Shown: piece after piece, positions 1-7,765 of the stretch
Position numbering within the stretch: position 1 is the first letter of the stretch
Layout of the letters: every line of letters begins with the position of its first letter
Assembly: GCF_013409425.1 (NCBI RefSeq)
Contig: NZ_JACCAC010000001.1
Span: 1,860,001-1,924,000, forward strand
Direction: 5' to 3'
Length of the DNA: 64,000 nucleotides
Source: Nocardioides perillae
Lineage (GTDB): Bacteria; Actinomycetota; Actinomycetes; Propionibacteriales; Nocardioidaceae
Translations under genes and position numbers: made by a program
Notes under the pieces: generated by a model
Database searches by the model: none
The model's input: only the letters and a program-made list of their open reading frames with translations
Told to the model about the DNA's origin: nothing

Positions 1-1
1 C

Positions 2-256
2 GGCCGCAGCGACTTCCCCAACCAGATCAACAACGTGCTGGCCTTCCCCGGCATCTTCCGCGGCGCCTTCGACACCCGGGCCACCGCGATCACCGAGGGC
101 ATGAAGCTGGCCGCGGCCGACGCGCTCGCCGACCTGGTGGGCGACGACCTCGCCGAGGACTTCATCATCCCCTCGCCCTTCGACCCCCGGGTCGGCCCGG
201 CCGTCGCGACCGCCGTCGCGGAGGCCGCGCGCCGGGACGGCGTCGCCCGCCGCTGA
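2..256 (+). CDS. NAD(P)-dependent malic enzyme, C-terminal fragment
   Basis: The gene enters from the left edge, so only the last 84 residues are visible. The segment around [20 protein letters not shown] is the conserved C-terminal signature of bacterial malic enzymes, which oxidatively decarboxylate malate to pyruvate. Downstream helices ([19 protein letters not shown], then [10 protein letters not shown]) also match the family. The frame is open from base 2 to a TGA at 254-256. The cofactor (NAD or NADP) cannot be decided without the Rossmann domain. If the pathway genes at the right end supply C4 acids, this enzyme could drain malate to pyruvate, but that link is inference. Confidence 0.85.
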   Translation, partial: GRSDFPNQINNVLAFPGIFRGAFDTRATAITEGMKLAAADALADLVGDDLAEDFIIPSPFDPRVGPAVATAVAEAARRDGVARR

Positions 257-271
257 CCCGCGCGCAGGCGC

Positions 272-277
272 TAGCCT
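272..277 (+). promoter_or_regulatory. TAGCCT -10 hexamer for a leaderless transcript
   Basis: A TANNNT-type hexamer ends seven bases before the GTG at 285, and no Shine-Dalgarno sequence lies between. This is the usual geometry of an actinobacterial leaderless promoter, where transcription starts on the first base of the start codon. No convincing -35 box is seen. Confidence 0.45.
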
Positions 278-284
278 CCCGCAC

Positions 285-1310
285 GTGGCGGGGGAGGCGG
301 ATCCGGAAGGGCTGCTCGCGGACCTGGTGGCCCGCGGCGCGCGCCGTCGCACGGGCCTGGTGGCCGGCGTGCTGCGCGGCGGTGGGCGCTGGGTGCGCGG
401 CGGCGGCGGGCGCGCGGGCGGGGCGCCGCCCGACGGCCGCTCGCTGCTCGAGGTCGGGTCGCTGACCAAGACCTACACGTCCCTGCTGCTGGCCGACGGT
501 GTGGTGCGGGGGGACTGGCGCCTCGACACCCCGGTGCGCGAGCTGCTGCCGGCCGGCACGGTGGTCCCGTCGCGCGGGGGCGTCGAGATCACCTTGGAGC
601 ACCTCGCCACGCACCGGTCCGGACTGCCGCGGGTGCCGCTGCCCACCGTGCGCGGGTCGTGGCAGATGCTGCGCAACCGCGACCCCTACGCTCCGCTCAC
701 GACCGAGCTGCTGCTGGAGCAGCTGGCTGCGACCCGGCTGCGCCGCACCCCCGGCACCGGCGGGGTCGGCTACAGCAACACGGGCGTCGGGCTGCTCGGC
801 CTCGCCCTCGCCCACGCCTGCGGCACCTCGTACGGCGAGCTGCTGGCGCGGCGGGTCACGGCGCCGCTCGGCCTGCACGACACCACGACGCCCGACCTCC
901 TCCACGCGGAGCAGAGGGCCCGGGTGCGTCCGGGGCACCGGCGGTCCGGACGGCCCGCCCCGTCCTGGCCGATGACGGCGATCCCCGCCGCCGGTGCGCT
1001 GCTGTCGACCGCGGAGGACGTGCTGTCCTGGCTGGCGGTGCAGCTCGACCCGCACGAGGGGCCGTTGTCCGAGGCGGTCGCCCTCACGCAGGTGCCCCGG
1101 GTGCGCGGGCGGCGCGGGGGGACCGGGCTCGGCTGGATGCGGCTGGAGGGGCCGCACGCGGCGTGGTGGCACAACGGCGGCACCGGTGGCTACCGCTGCT
1201 TCGCGACGTTCGTGCCGGAGCACCGCACCGCGGTCGTGGTGCTCTCGAGCGACGCCCGCAGCGTGGACCTGCTCGGGCTGTGGGCACTGCGGCGCCTGAC
1301 TGGGCGCTAG
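285..1310 (+). CDS. Serine hydrolase, beta-lactamase class C / D-Ala-D-Ala peptidase fold
   Basis: This 341-residue protein carries the three active-site motifs of the class C beta-lactamase / DD-peptidase fold: SLTK at residues 59-62 (nucleophile Ser59, general base Lys62), YSN at 163-165, and HNG at 296-298 in place of KTG. No signal peptide is evident, so it is probably cytoplasmic, as are many esterase-like members of the family. Its substrate cannot be read from sequence. The GTG start is supported by a TAGCCT hexamer seven bases upstream. The stop codon TAG is itself part of the next gene's likely -10 box. Confidence 0.8.
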   Translation: MAGEADPEGLLADLVARGARRRTGLVAGVLRGGGRWVRGGGGRAGGAPPDGRSLLEVGSLTKTYTSLLLADGVVRGDWRLDTPVRELLPAGTVVPSRGGVEITLEHLATHRSGLPRVPLPTVRGSWQMLRNRDPYAPLTTELLLEQLAATRLRRTPGTGGVGYSNTGVGLLGLALAHACGTSYGELLARRVTAPLGLHDTTTPDLLHAEQRARVRPGHRRSGRPAPSWPMTAIPAAGALLSTAEDVLSWLAVQLDPHEGPLSEAVALTQVPRVRGRRGGTGLGWMRLEGPHAAWWHNGGTGGYRCFATFVPEHRTAVVVLSSDARSVDLLGLWALRRLTGR

Positions 1311-1313
1311 CCT
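1308..1313 (+). promoter_or_regulatory. TAGCCT -10 hexamer overlapping the upstream stop codon
   Basis: The TAG stop of the hydrolase gene is the first half of a TAGCCT hexamer that ends six bases before the ATG at 1320. The same hexamer precedes the gene at 285. This suggests a leaderless start for the oxidoreductase with its promoter embedded in the previous gene's terminus. Confidence 0.4.
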
Positions 1314-1319
1314 CTCAGC

Positions 1320-2288
1320 ATGTTCGCCGTCTACGCCGAGTCCTTCTCCTCCGACGACCCGCTGAGCGGCCTGGTGGTGGGCGAGCGCCCCGACCCGGTC
1401 GCGCCCGACGGCTGGACCACCGTCACGGTCAAGGCCGCCTCGCTCAACCACCACGACGTGTGGTCGCTGCGGGGCGTGGGCCTGCGGCAGGAGGCGCTGC
1501 CGATGATCCTGGGCTGCGACGCGGCCGGCCTCGACGAGGACGGCAACGAGGTCGTCGTGCACGCGGTCGTCAGCGACCCGACGTGGCGCGGCGACGAGAC
1601 GCTCGACCCGAGGCGCTCGCTGCTCAGCGAGCGGCACCAGGGCACCTTCGCCGACCAGGTGGTCGTGCCGCGCGGCAACGTCGTGCCGAAGCCCGCGTCG
1701 CTGTCGTTCGAGGAGGCGGCGTGCCTGCCGACGGCGTGGCTGACCGCCTACCGCATGCTCTTCACGCAGGGCGGGCTGAAGGCCGGCGACACCGTGCTGG
1801 TGCAGGGCGCCGGCGGCGGCGTCGCGACCGCGCTGATCATCCTGGCGCGGGCGGCGGGGCTGAAGGTGCTCGCCACCAGCCGCGACGAGGGCAAGCGCGC
1901 CCGCGCGCTCGAGATCGGCGCGCACGAGGTCTTCGAGTCCGGCGCCCGGCTGCCGGTCAAGGTCGACGCCGTGATGGAGACGGTCGGCCGCGCCACCTGG
2001 TCGCACTCGGTGCGCTCGCTGCGTCCCGGCGGCGCCATCGTCATCAGCGGCACCACCTCGGGCCCGCAGCTCGACGACGCCGAGCTCACCCGCATCTTCT
2101 TCCTGCAGCTGCGCGTCATCGGCTCGACGATGGGCACCCGCGACGAGCTGGCCTCGCTGGTCACGATGCTCGACGCCACCGGCGCCCGGCCGCTGCTCGA
2201 CCGGACGCTGCCGATGACCGACGCCCGCGACGGGTTCGCCGCGATGGCCGCGGGCGACCTGTTCGGCAAGGTCGTCTTCACCCGGTGA
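1320..2288 (+). CDS. Zinc-type/quinone oxidoreductase-like MDR family protein
   Basis: A 322-residue medium-chain dehydrogenase/reductase. The N-terminal GroES-like half contains SLNHHDVWSL and ILGCDAAGLD. The Rossmann half has the nucleotide motif GAGGGVATALIILA near residues 162-175, followed by the expected basic/polar stretch of an NAD(P)H-binding fold. The structural-zinc cysteine cluster of classical alcohol dehydrogenases is absent, which points to a quinone- or enone-reducing enzyme. It overlaps the next gene by four bases (GTGA), so the two oxidoreductases are probably co-translated. The substrate is unknown. Confidence 0.8.
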   Translation: MFAVYAESFSSDDPLSGLVVGERPDPVAPDGWTTVTVKAASLNHHDVWSLRGVGLRQEALPMILGCDAAGLDEDGNEVVVHAVVSDPTWRGDETLDPRRSLLSERHQGTFADQVVVPRGNVVPKPASLSFEEAACLPTAWLTAYRMLFTQGGLKAGDTVLVQGAGGGVATALIILARAAGLKVLATSRDEGKRARALEIGAHEVFESGARLPVKVDAVMETVGRATWSHSVRSLRPGGAIVISGTTSGPQLDDAELTRIFFLQLRVIGSTMGTRDELASLVTMLDATGARPLLDRTLPMTDARDGFAAMAAGDLFGKVVFTR

Positions 2289-2983
2289 CGGCGGTGACCT
2301 CGGGGGCCCGCACCCACCTGGTCACCGGCGCCGGCTCGGGCATCGGCGCGCTGCTCGCGCGGCGCCTGCTCGACCGCGGCGACGGGGTGCTGGCGGTGGC
2401 ACGCTCGGCGTCGCGGGCCGACGACCTGCGGCGCGACCTGCCGGGAGCCGAGGTGCTGGTCGCCGACCTCGCCCACCCCGAGTCGGTCGAGGCGCTGGGC
2501 CTGCCCGAGCGGCTCGACTCGGTCGTGCACGCGGCCGGCGTCGTCACGCTCGGCACCGTCGAGGAGCTCTCGGTCGCCGCCTGGGCGGAGCAGCTGCGGG
2601 TCAACCTGGTCGCGCCCGCGGCACTCACCCGCCGCGCGCTGCCGCCGCTGCGGCGCGCCGGCGGCACCGTCGTCATGGTCAACTCCGGCGCGGGGCTGCG
2701 GGCCAACCCCGGCTGGTCGGCCTACGCCGCCTCCAAGCACGGCCTGCGCGCCCTCGCCGACGCGCTGCGCGTCGAGGAGGCCGGCAGCGGCGTGCGCGTG
2801 ACCTCGGTCTTCCCCGGCCGCGTCGCGACGCCGATGCAGGAGGAGGTGCACCGCCAGGAGGGCAAGGAGTACGACGCCGGGCAGTGGGTCGACCCCGGCA
2901 CCGTGGTCGACGCGATCGTGCACGTGCTCGACCTGCCCGCCGACGCCACCCTGACCGACCTGACCCTGCGCCCGCGGGGCTGA
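2285..2983 (+). CDS. Short-chain dehydrogenase/reductase (SDR)
   Basis: A 232-residue classical SDR. The glycine-rich cofactor motif TGAGSGIG lies near residues 13-20, a VHAAG segment corresponds to the NNAG motif, and the catalytic YAASK (Tyr, Lys) follows a serine in VNSGAG. After the active site, PGRVATPM is the usual substrate-loop signature. The GTG start overlaps the upstream TGA by four bases. It pairs with the preceding MDR enzyme, which suggests a two-step carbonyl/enone conversion, but no substrate can be named. Confidence 0.85.
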   Translation: MTAVTSGARTHLVTGAGSGIGALLARRLLDRGDGVLAVARSASRADDLRRDLPGAEVLVADLAHPESVEALGLPERLDSVVHAAGVVTLGTVEELSVAAWAEQLRVNLVAPAALTRRALPPLRRAGGTVVMVNSGAGLRANPGWSAYAASKHGLRALADALRVEEAGSGVRVTSVFPGRVATPMQEEVHRQEGKEYDAGQWVDPGTVVDAIVHVLDLPADATLTDLTLRPRG

Positions 2984-2999
2984 CCGCCCTCTCACGCCG

Positions 3000-3770
3000 A
3001 TGGGTCGGGGCCGGTTGCTCGCCGCCTGCGCGGTGCTCGCCGCAGTCGCCGTGCTCTTCGCCTCCACGGGCGTCGTCGCCGCCCTGGCTGGCGGGTCCTG
3101 GTGGCAGCGCGGCGCGGGCGTGGGCGCGGTGGTGATGGTCGTCGGGTCCGCGTGGGCCCTGCTCGGCCCCCGGGACCGCTCGGCCCGCCTGGGCCTGGAG
3201 CAGGCGGTGGCCGGCGGTGCGTGGGTGCTGGTGGTGCCGCGGCGTCCCTGGCACCGGGTAGCCGTCGTGGCGGGGGCGCTCGGAGCCGCGGTGGCGACCG
3301 CGGGCTTCGGCGCGCACGAACTGTTCGTGGAGGGCCTCGACGGTGACGAACCGCGAGGGCCGGCGAACCTCGTCCTCCTCGCGCCCGTCGTCACGGTGGG
3401 CGCGGCGTGGCTGACGGTGGCGGCGCTCCGGGGCCGGCCGCGGCTGACCTTGGGTGCCGGCAGGGTCGAGGTGGCCGGCCTGTTCGCCCCCCTGGTGATC
3501 GAGCACCGCGACGTGGTGCGGTGGCTGCCGGGCCGGGAGCCTCGCAGCAGCGTGCAGGTGGAGCTCCGCGCGACCCGCCGGCGCGACACGCACCGGGTGC
3601 TGGGCGCGGCCTCCTGCGCCTGGGACGGTCGGCAGCTCGTCGAGGTGCTGCGGTGGGTCGACGCTCACGAGCGGGAGATGCGTGTGCTCGGTCCGGGCGC
3701 GGCGCCGGACGACCGCGACGCGTTGGCCGAGACGCTCGAGGCCATCGCGCACCGGGTCGTCCGCGGCTGA
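3000..3770 (+). CDS. Membrane protein with a C-terminal PH-like domain, function unknown
   Basis: A 256-residue protein with about four hydrophobic segments in its first 140 residues (near 5-28, 32-50, 80-100 and 115-135). They are followed by a soluble stretch whose order (a strand-like segment around RPRLTLGAGRVEV, then alternating strands, then a helix) resembles a small bacterial PH-like domain. I do not recognise a named family. It starts at an ATG 16 bases after the SDR stop on the same strand and may share that transcript. The fold assignment is inference from hydrophobicity and pattern only. Confidence 0.6.
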   Translation: MGRGRLLAACAVLAAVAVLFASTGVVAALAGGSWWQRGAGVGAVVMVVGSAWALLGPRDRSARLGLEQAVAGGAWVLVVPRRPWHRVAVVAGALGAAVATAGFGAHELFVEGLDGDEPRGPANLVLLAPVVTVGAAWLTVAALRGRPRLTLGAGRVEVAGLFAPLVIEHRDVVRWLPGREPRSSVQVELRATRRRDTHRVLGAASCAWDGRQLVEVLRWVDAHEREMRVLGPGAAPDDRDALAETLEAIAHRVVRG

Positions 3771-3815
3771 GGTGCGGCTCCTGCCCTCGCGGGGCTGAGC
3801 GGGGCGGCCGACGCC

Positions 3816-3989
3816 TCAGTGGTCGCGCAGCGCGGCGTGCTGGTCGACGTTGCGCCCCGCGAAGGGGTCGGGAGGAGGACCCGGGTCGACGGCGGCGAGC
3901 GCGTCGTCGAGGCGGGGCGACGGCGGCAACGTGCGGTAGGGGCCGTCGGGTGTGCCGGCGGGGGTGGGGTCGTCGTCGCGGGTGTCCAT
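3816..3989 (-). CDS. Small hypothetical protein (57 aa)
   Basis: A short reading frame beginning MDTRDDDPTPAG and ending near GRNVDQHAALRDH, rich in Asp and Pro and without membrane segments or cysteines. The internal ATG at 3989 is preferred to the upstream in-frame GTG at 4040 because the upstream region forms the TetR terminator hairpin. There is no strong Shine-Dalgarno sequence, and I recognise no family. It lies convergent to the membrane protein at 3000. Coding status is moderately supported by codon composition alone. Confidence 0.4.
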   Translation of the reverse strand: MDTRDDDPTPAGTPDGPYRTLPPSPRLDDALAAVDPGPPPDPFAGRNVDQHAALRDH

Positions 3990-4017
3990 CCCGGTGACGC
4001 TACCCCCGCCGGCCCGC

Positions 4018-4055
4018 CACCGTCCTCCCCCGGCGCTCACCGGGGGAGGACGGTG
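4018..4055 (-). terminator. Hairpin terminator after the TetR gene
   Basis: A perfect 16-bp inverted repeat (arms 4018-4033 and 4040-4055) with a six-base loop sits 14 bases past the stop of the minus-strand TetR gene. It is very GC-rich and has no T tract, as is usual for actinobacterial terminators. Confidence 0.65.
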
Positions 4056-4068
4056 ACGTCGAGGCGGC

Positions 4069-4752
4069 TCAGGTGTCGCGCGAGCGCCAGTGCAGCGCGC
4101 CGACGAGCACCATGCGCAGCTGGGTGCGCGCGGTGGCGGCCAGCTGCTCCTCGGCCGCCCGCCGGCCTGCGGCCGCGACGATCTGCTCCGCGCGGGAGAC
4201 CATCGAGGTCACGATGAGGTTGGCCAGGATGCGCAGGTCCTCGGCCGACCAGTCCTCGGTGCCGGGCAGGCGCGCGATGTCGGTGGCGAGCTCGCGCTCG
4301 ATGAGCTCGATGCCGTGGCGGATGGCCTCGCGCACCGGCGGGGGACCGGCGATGCGCTCGCGGGCGATGAAGCCGAAGTGGTCGCGGCGGCGGTGGACGT
4401 GGTCGACCAGCACGTCCACGGAGCGGTCGATCATGTCCCAGAAGGTGGGGTCGGCCTCCTCCGGGCGGCGTACGTCGCGCAGCATCGCCCGCAGCGACAC
4501 GAGCGACTCGTCGACCAGCTGCAGCCCCACGTCGTCGAGCGAGGCGAAGTGCCGGTAGAACGCGGTCGGCACGATGCCGACCTCGCGGGTCACCTGGCGC
4601 AGGGAGACCGTGGAGAGCGTGCCCTCGGCCGCGAGCCGCAGTGCCGCGGCCACGATGGCTGTGCGGGTGCGCTCCTTGCGCTCGCCCCGCGACTCGGCGC
4701 GCACGTCCTCGCTGCGCGCAGGAGAGGCCGCATCGGGCGCCGAGCCAGGCAT
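4069..4752 (-). CDS. TetR-family transcriptional regulator, likely repressor of the desaturase operon
   Basis: A 227-residue protein with an N-terminal TetR helix-turn-helix: ERTRTAIVAAALRLAAEG, then STVSLRQVTREVGI, then PTAFYRHFASLDD (about residues 25-75). The remainder is the helical ligand-binding domain. It is divergently transcribed from the ferredoxin-reductase/desaturase pair, and an 18-bp near-palindrome (4911-4928) lies in the shared intergenic region. In Pseudomonas the TetR protein DesT controls an equivalent desaturase/oxidoreductase pair in response to acyl-CoA. By analogy this protein is likely to sense acyl-CoA saturation. The start chosen is the second of two closely spaced ATGs (4761, 4752). 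Confidence 0.85.
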   Translation of the reverse strand: MPGSAPDAASPARSEDVRAESRGERKERTRTAIVAAALRLAAEGTLSTVSLRQVTREVGIVPTAFYRHFASLDDVGLQLVDESLVSLRAMLRDVRRPEEADPTFWDMIDRSVDVLVDHVHRRRDHFGFIARERIAGPPPVREAIRHGIELIERELATDIARLPGTEDWSAEDLRILANLIVTSMVSRAEQIVAAAGRRAAEEQLAATARTQLRMVLVGALHWRSRDT

Positions 4753-4910
4753 GGGCGGCATCCTAGCCCGCGGCGGCCATCGTGATCCGGTGCACACGGA
4801 GTCACCGGGAAGCGCGGCACCTCGCCCGCGGGGCAGTGGACTGACCACCCGTGGGCGGTGTCACGTCGACGGCCCGTTGACCGAGCGGGGGCCTGCTCGG
4901 CACCATGTTG

Positions 4911-4928
4911 GGTGTACGCACGTTCACC
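4911..4928. promoter_or_regulatory. Near-palindromic operator in front of the desaturase operon
   Basis: GGTGTACGCACGTTCACC matches its own reverse complement at 14 of 18 positions and lies 19 bases before the ferredoxin-reductase start. It is in the divergent region shared with the TetR gene and is the best candidate for that repressor's site. Its GTGNACG..CGTTCAC form resembles DesT-type operators from memory. Binding is inferred. Confidence 0.5.
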
Positions 4929-4947
4929 GAACCGACCAGGAGTCACC

Positions 4948-6063
4948 ATGGGCCTCGCAGGCACGCTGCTCCGCTCCCGCGCCGTCGCGGCGCTGGCCTC
5001 GCCCCACGGCGTGGACCGCTACCTCGAGCTGGTCAACCCCATGTGGGCGGCCCACGACGTGCGTGCGCAGGTGGTCGGTGTCGTGCAGGAGACCGGGGGA
5101 GACCACCCCGTCGCCACCCTCACCCTGCAGCCGACCAGCACCTGGCGTGGCCACCGCGCCGGGCAGTACGTCCAGGTGGGCGTCGAGGTCGACGGTGCCC
5201 GCCGCACGACCCGCTGCTTCTCGATCTCCTCGGCCGCCTCGCTGCCGGGTGAGCCGTTCACGATCACCGTGCGTGCCCAGGACGACCTGCCGGGGCGCCC
5301 GAGCGTCTCGCGCTTCCTCGCCACCCGCGCCACGCCGGGCCTCACCGTGCACCTCTCGCAGGCGGAGGGCGACTTCACGCTGCCCGGCAGCCCCGCGACC
5401 CCGCACGGCGCCGCGCCGGTGCTGATGATCAGCGGCGGGTCGGGCATCACCCCGCTGATGTCGCAGCTGCGGACGCTGCTGCGCGACGGCTACGACGGTC
5501 ACGCCGGCCGCCGCGTCACCTTCCTGCACTACGCCCGCACCCCGGCCGACCAGATCTTCGCCGACGAGCTGCGCTTCGTCGACCGCGCCGACAACGGCGT
5601 CGACGTCCACCTCGTGCACGACCAGGCGGGCGGCGAGCCCTTCAGCGTCGAGTCCTTGGAACGCCTCGTGCCCGACTTCCGCGAGACCGACGCGTGGGTC
5701 TGCGGCCCCGCCGGTCTGGTCGAGAAGGTCCGCGAGGCCTACGGCGACTCGCCGCGCCTGCGCATCGAGTTCTTCAAGCCGGCCACGATCGGCACCCCGA
5801 GCGGGGCGACCGAGGGCGACGTCGCCTTCGCCCGCAGCGGCGCCTCCGCCGCCAACACCGGCGAGACGCTGCTCGCCCAGGCCGAGGCCCTCGGCCTGCG
5901 GCCCGAGAGCGGCTGCCGGATGGGCATCTGCTTCTCCTGCACCTCCCGCAAGACCAGCGGCACCGTCCGCAACGTCGTCACCGGGGTCGAGAGCTCGGCC
6001 CCCGACGAGGACGTCCAGATCTGCGTGTCCCAGCCCGTCGGCGACTGCGTCGTCGACCTGTGA
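4948..6063 (+). CDS. Ferredoxin/flavodoxin reductase-type electron donor to the acyl desaturase
   Basis: A 371-residue three-part flavoprotein. The FAD-binding barrel has RCFSISSAAS, the NAD(P)-binding domain has ISGGSGITPLMSQL, and the C-terminal plant-type [2Fe-2S] domain has CRMGICFSC followed by a later Cys (QICVSQP). This is the arrangement of Rv3230c, which passes electrons from NADPH to the stearoyl-CoA desaturase DesA3. The ATG at 4948 follows an AGGAG ribosome site and is preferred to the upstream GTG at 4858. It sits 26 bases before the desaturase gene, so the pair forms an electron-transfer operon at the inner membrane. Confidence 0.9.
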   Translation: MGLAGTLLRSRAVAALASPHGVDRYLELVNPMWAAHDVRAQVVGVVQETGGDHPVATLTLQPTSTWRGHRAGQYVQVGVEVDGARRTTRCFSISSAASLPGEPFTITVRAQDDLPGRPSVSRFLATRATPGLTVHLSQAEGDFTLPGSPATPHGAAPVLMISGGSGITPLMSQLRTLLRDGYDGHAGRRVTFLHYARTPADQIFADELRFVDRADNGVDVHLVHDQAGGEPFSVESLERLVPDFRETDAWVCGPAGLVEKVREAYGDSPRLRIEFFKPATIGTPSGATEGDVAFARSGASAANTGETLLAQAEALGLRPESGCRMGICFSCTSRKTSGTVRNVVTGVESSAPDEDVQICVSQPVGDCVVDL

Positions 6064-6089
6064 GCCCCCGAGCCGAAGGAGCCACCACC

Positions 6090-7217
6090 ATGACCAGCCC
6101 CACCGTCACGCTCACCCCCGAGCAGGTCGACGAGCTCGGCCGCCGCATGGACGACATCCGCCAGCGCGTCCTCGCCGACCTCGGCGAGGACGACGCGGCG
6201 TACATCCGCGACGTCGTCAAGGCCCAGCGCGCCTTCGAGGTCGCCGGCCGCGCACTGTTCTACCTGCCCCCGGCCTGGCCGCTGGCCGTCGCCGCGCTCT
6301 CGGTGTCGAAGATCCTCGACAACATGGAGATCGGGCACAACGTCATGCACGGCCAGTACGACTGGATGGGCGACCCCGGTCTGAACTCCCGCATGTTCGA
6401 GTGGGACAACGTCTGCCCGAGCGACCAGTGGAAGTACAGCCACAACTACGTGCACCACACGTTCACCAACGTGCTCGGCAAGGACCGCGACATCGGCTAC
6501 GGCATCCTGCGCATGGACGAGGACCAGCCGTGGCACCCCTACTACCTCGGCAACCCGGTCTACGCCTTCCTGCTCATGGTCTTCTTCGAGTGGGGCGTCG
6601 CGATGCACGACCTCGAGGTGGAGAACCTCGTCGCGGGCAAGCGCAGGATCGAGGAGAACACGGCCCTGCACGCCGGCATCATGCGCAAGGTGAAGCGCCA
6701 GGCGCTCAAGGACTACCTGCTCTTCCCGGCGCTGACCGGCCCGCTCTTCCCGCTCACGCTGGCCGGCAACGCGACGGCCAACCTGGTGCGCAACGTGTGG
6801 GCCTTCAACATCATCTTCTGCGGCCACTTCCCGGCCGGCGTCGCCACCTTCACCGCCGAGGAGTGCGAGGACGAGTCGCGCGGCCACTGGTACTACCGCC
6901 AGCTGCTCGGCTCGGCCAACATCTCCGGCGGCAAGCTCCTGCACCTCATGTCGGGCAACCTGTCGCACCAGATCGAGCACCACCTCTTCCCGGACATCCC
7001 GGCGCGCCGCTACCCGCAGATCGCCGAGGAGGTCCGCGAGGTCTGCGAGGAGCTCGGCCTGCCCTACAACACCGGCCCGCTGCACAAGCAGCTCGGCTCG
7101 GTCTTCGGCAAGATCTGCCGGATGGCGCTGCCCGACCGGCTCCCGAAGGCCGTGCCGTTCGTGGGCCGCTCGTCCCGCCAGGCGTCCGGGGCTGGTCGCG
7201 AGGCTGCGGCGGCCTGA
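6090..7217 (+). CDS. Membrane acyl-CoA (delta-9) fatty acid desaturase
   Basis: A 375-residue integral membrane di-iron desaturase. The three histidine boxes are visible: HNVMH at 83-87, HNYVHH at 118-123 and HQIEHH at 293-298. Hydrophobic segments lie between boxes, for example YLPPAWPLAVAALSV and the region around AFLLMVFFEWG. It is likely to insert a double bond into acyl chains, with electrons from the preceding reductase, by analogy with M. tuberculosis DesA3. A GAAGGAG ribosome site precedes the ATG. Its TGA overlaps the ATG of the following small gene by one base (TGATG). Confidence 0.9.
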   Translation: MTSPTVTLTPEQVDELGRRMDDIRQRVLADLGEDDAAYIRDVVKAQRAFEVAGRALFYLPPAWPLAVAALSVSKILDNMEIGHNVMHGQYDWMGDPGLNSRMFEWDNVCPSDQWKYSHNYVHHTFTNVLGKDRDIGYGILRMDEDQPWHPYYLGNPVYAFLLMVFFEWGVAMHDLEVENLVAGKRRIEENTALHAGIMRKVKRQALKDYLLFPALTGPLFPLTLAGNATANLVRNVWAFNIIFCGHFPAGVATFTAEECEDESRGHWYYRQLLGSANISGGKLLHLMSGNLSHQIEHHLFPDIPARRYPQIAEEVREVCEELGLPYNTGPLHKQLGSVFGKICRMALPDRLPKAVPFVGRSSRQASGAGREAAAA

Positions 7218-7489
7218 TGATGGTGCCCGTGCCCTCCCGCGACGACCGCCTCGACCGCCCCGACCGCGAGCGCCTCAGCCCGCTCGAGATCCGCAAGGAC
7301 GCCCTGCAGGGCACCGTCGAGGCCGCGGCGGGCACGGTCGGCCAGGTCGCGACGATCCTGACGACCGCGGTGAAGGACGTCGCGGGCGCGGTGGGCGGCT
7401 TCGCCACCGAGGTCTTCGAGATCCGCGAGTCGGTGCGCCGGGCGCGTGCCGAGCACGACCCCCGGGGTCCGGTCGACGCGCAGGACTGA
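7217..7489 (+). CDS. Small hypothetical protein of the desaturase operon (90 aa)
   Basis: A 90-residue protein translationally coupled to the desaturase through a TGATG junction. The N terminus is charged. The middle (TVGQVATILTTAVKDVAGAVGGFA) is an Ala/Gly/Val-rich amphipathic or weakly hydrophobic helix, and the C terminus is basic. This could be a peripheral membrane helix. I recognise no family. Its coupling implies a role with the desaturase, but none can be named. Confidence 0.6.
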   Translation: MMVPVPSRDDRLDRPDRERLSPLEIRKDALQGTVEAAAGTVGQVATILTTAVKDVAGAVGGFATEVFEIRESVRRARAEHDPRGPVDAQD

Positions 7490-7512
7490 GCCCGCCCGAC
7501 CCAGCACCACGC

Positions 7513-7549
7513 ACGACGCCCCGGAGGACCTGGTCCTCCGGGGCGTCGT
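7513..7549. terminator. Strong bidirectional hairpin between convergent operons
   Basis: Perfect 16-bp arms (7513-7528 and 7534-7549) around a five-base spacer that can pair further. It ends the plus-strand desaturase operon and also lies just beyond the minus-strand DUF6104 gene, so it can serve both directions. Confidence 0.8.
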
Positions 7550-7579
7550 CGCGTGCGGGCTGCGGTCAGCCCTGGCTGC

Positions 7580-7756
7580 TCAGTCGTCGGGGTCGTCGAG
7601 CCGCGCGAGCCAGGTCGCGAACCGCTCCACGGCCACCTCGTGCTCGGGGTGGGCGTCGGTGAACTCCTGCAGCCGCTCGGCGAGCCACGCCAGGGTCACC
7701 TCCTCCTCACCCCGGCGCCGCTCGAGCTCCTCGAGACCGCGGTCGGTGAAGTACAC
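7580..7756 (-). CDS. DUF6104 small protein (58 aa)
   Basis: A GTG start at 7756 opens a 58-codon frame beginning MYFTDRGLEELERRRGEEE and ending near TWLARLDDPDD. This matches the small actinobacterial DUF6104 family, which I recall as commonly sitting next to the 2-oxoglutarate dehydrogenase/decarboxylase gene. It is a soluble, highly acidic helical protein. It begins nine bases after the kgd stop on the same strand, so the two are probably co-transcribed. No function is known, and the linkage to kgd is the only clue. Confidence 0.8.
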   Translation of the reverse strand: MYFTDRGLEELERRRGEEEVTLAWLAERLQEFTDAHPEHEVAVERFATWLARLDDPDD

Positions 7757-7765
7757 CGCCGCCCC

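Noticed and set aside
165..2983. Long overlapping frames over the hydrolase and MDR genes on both strands
   Set aside because: They are compositionally unlike proteins and contradict clear active-site motifs in the chosen frames.
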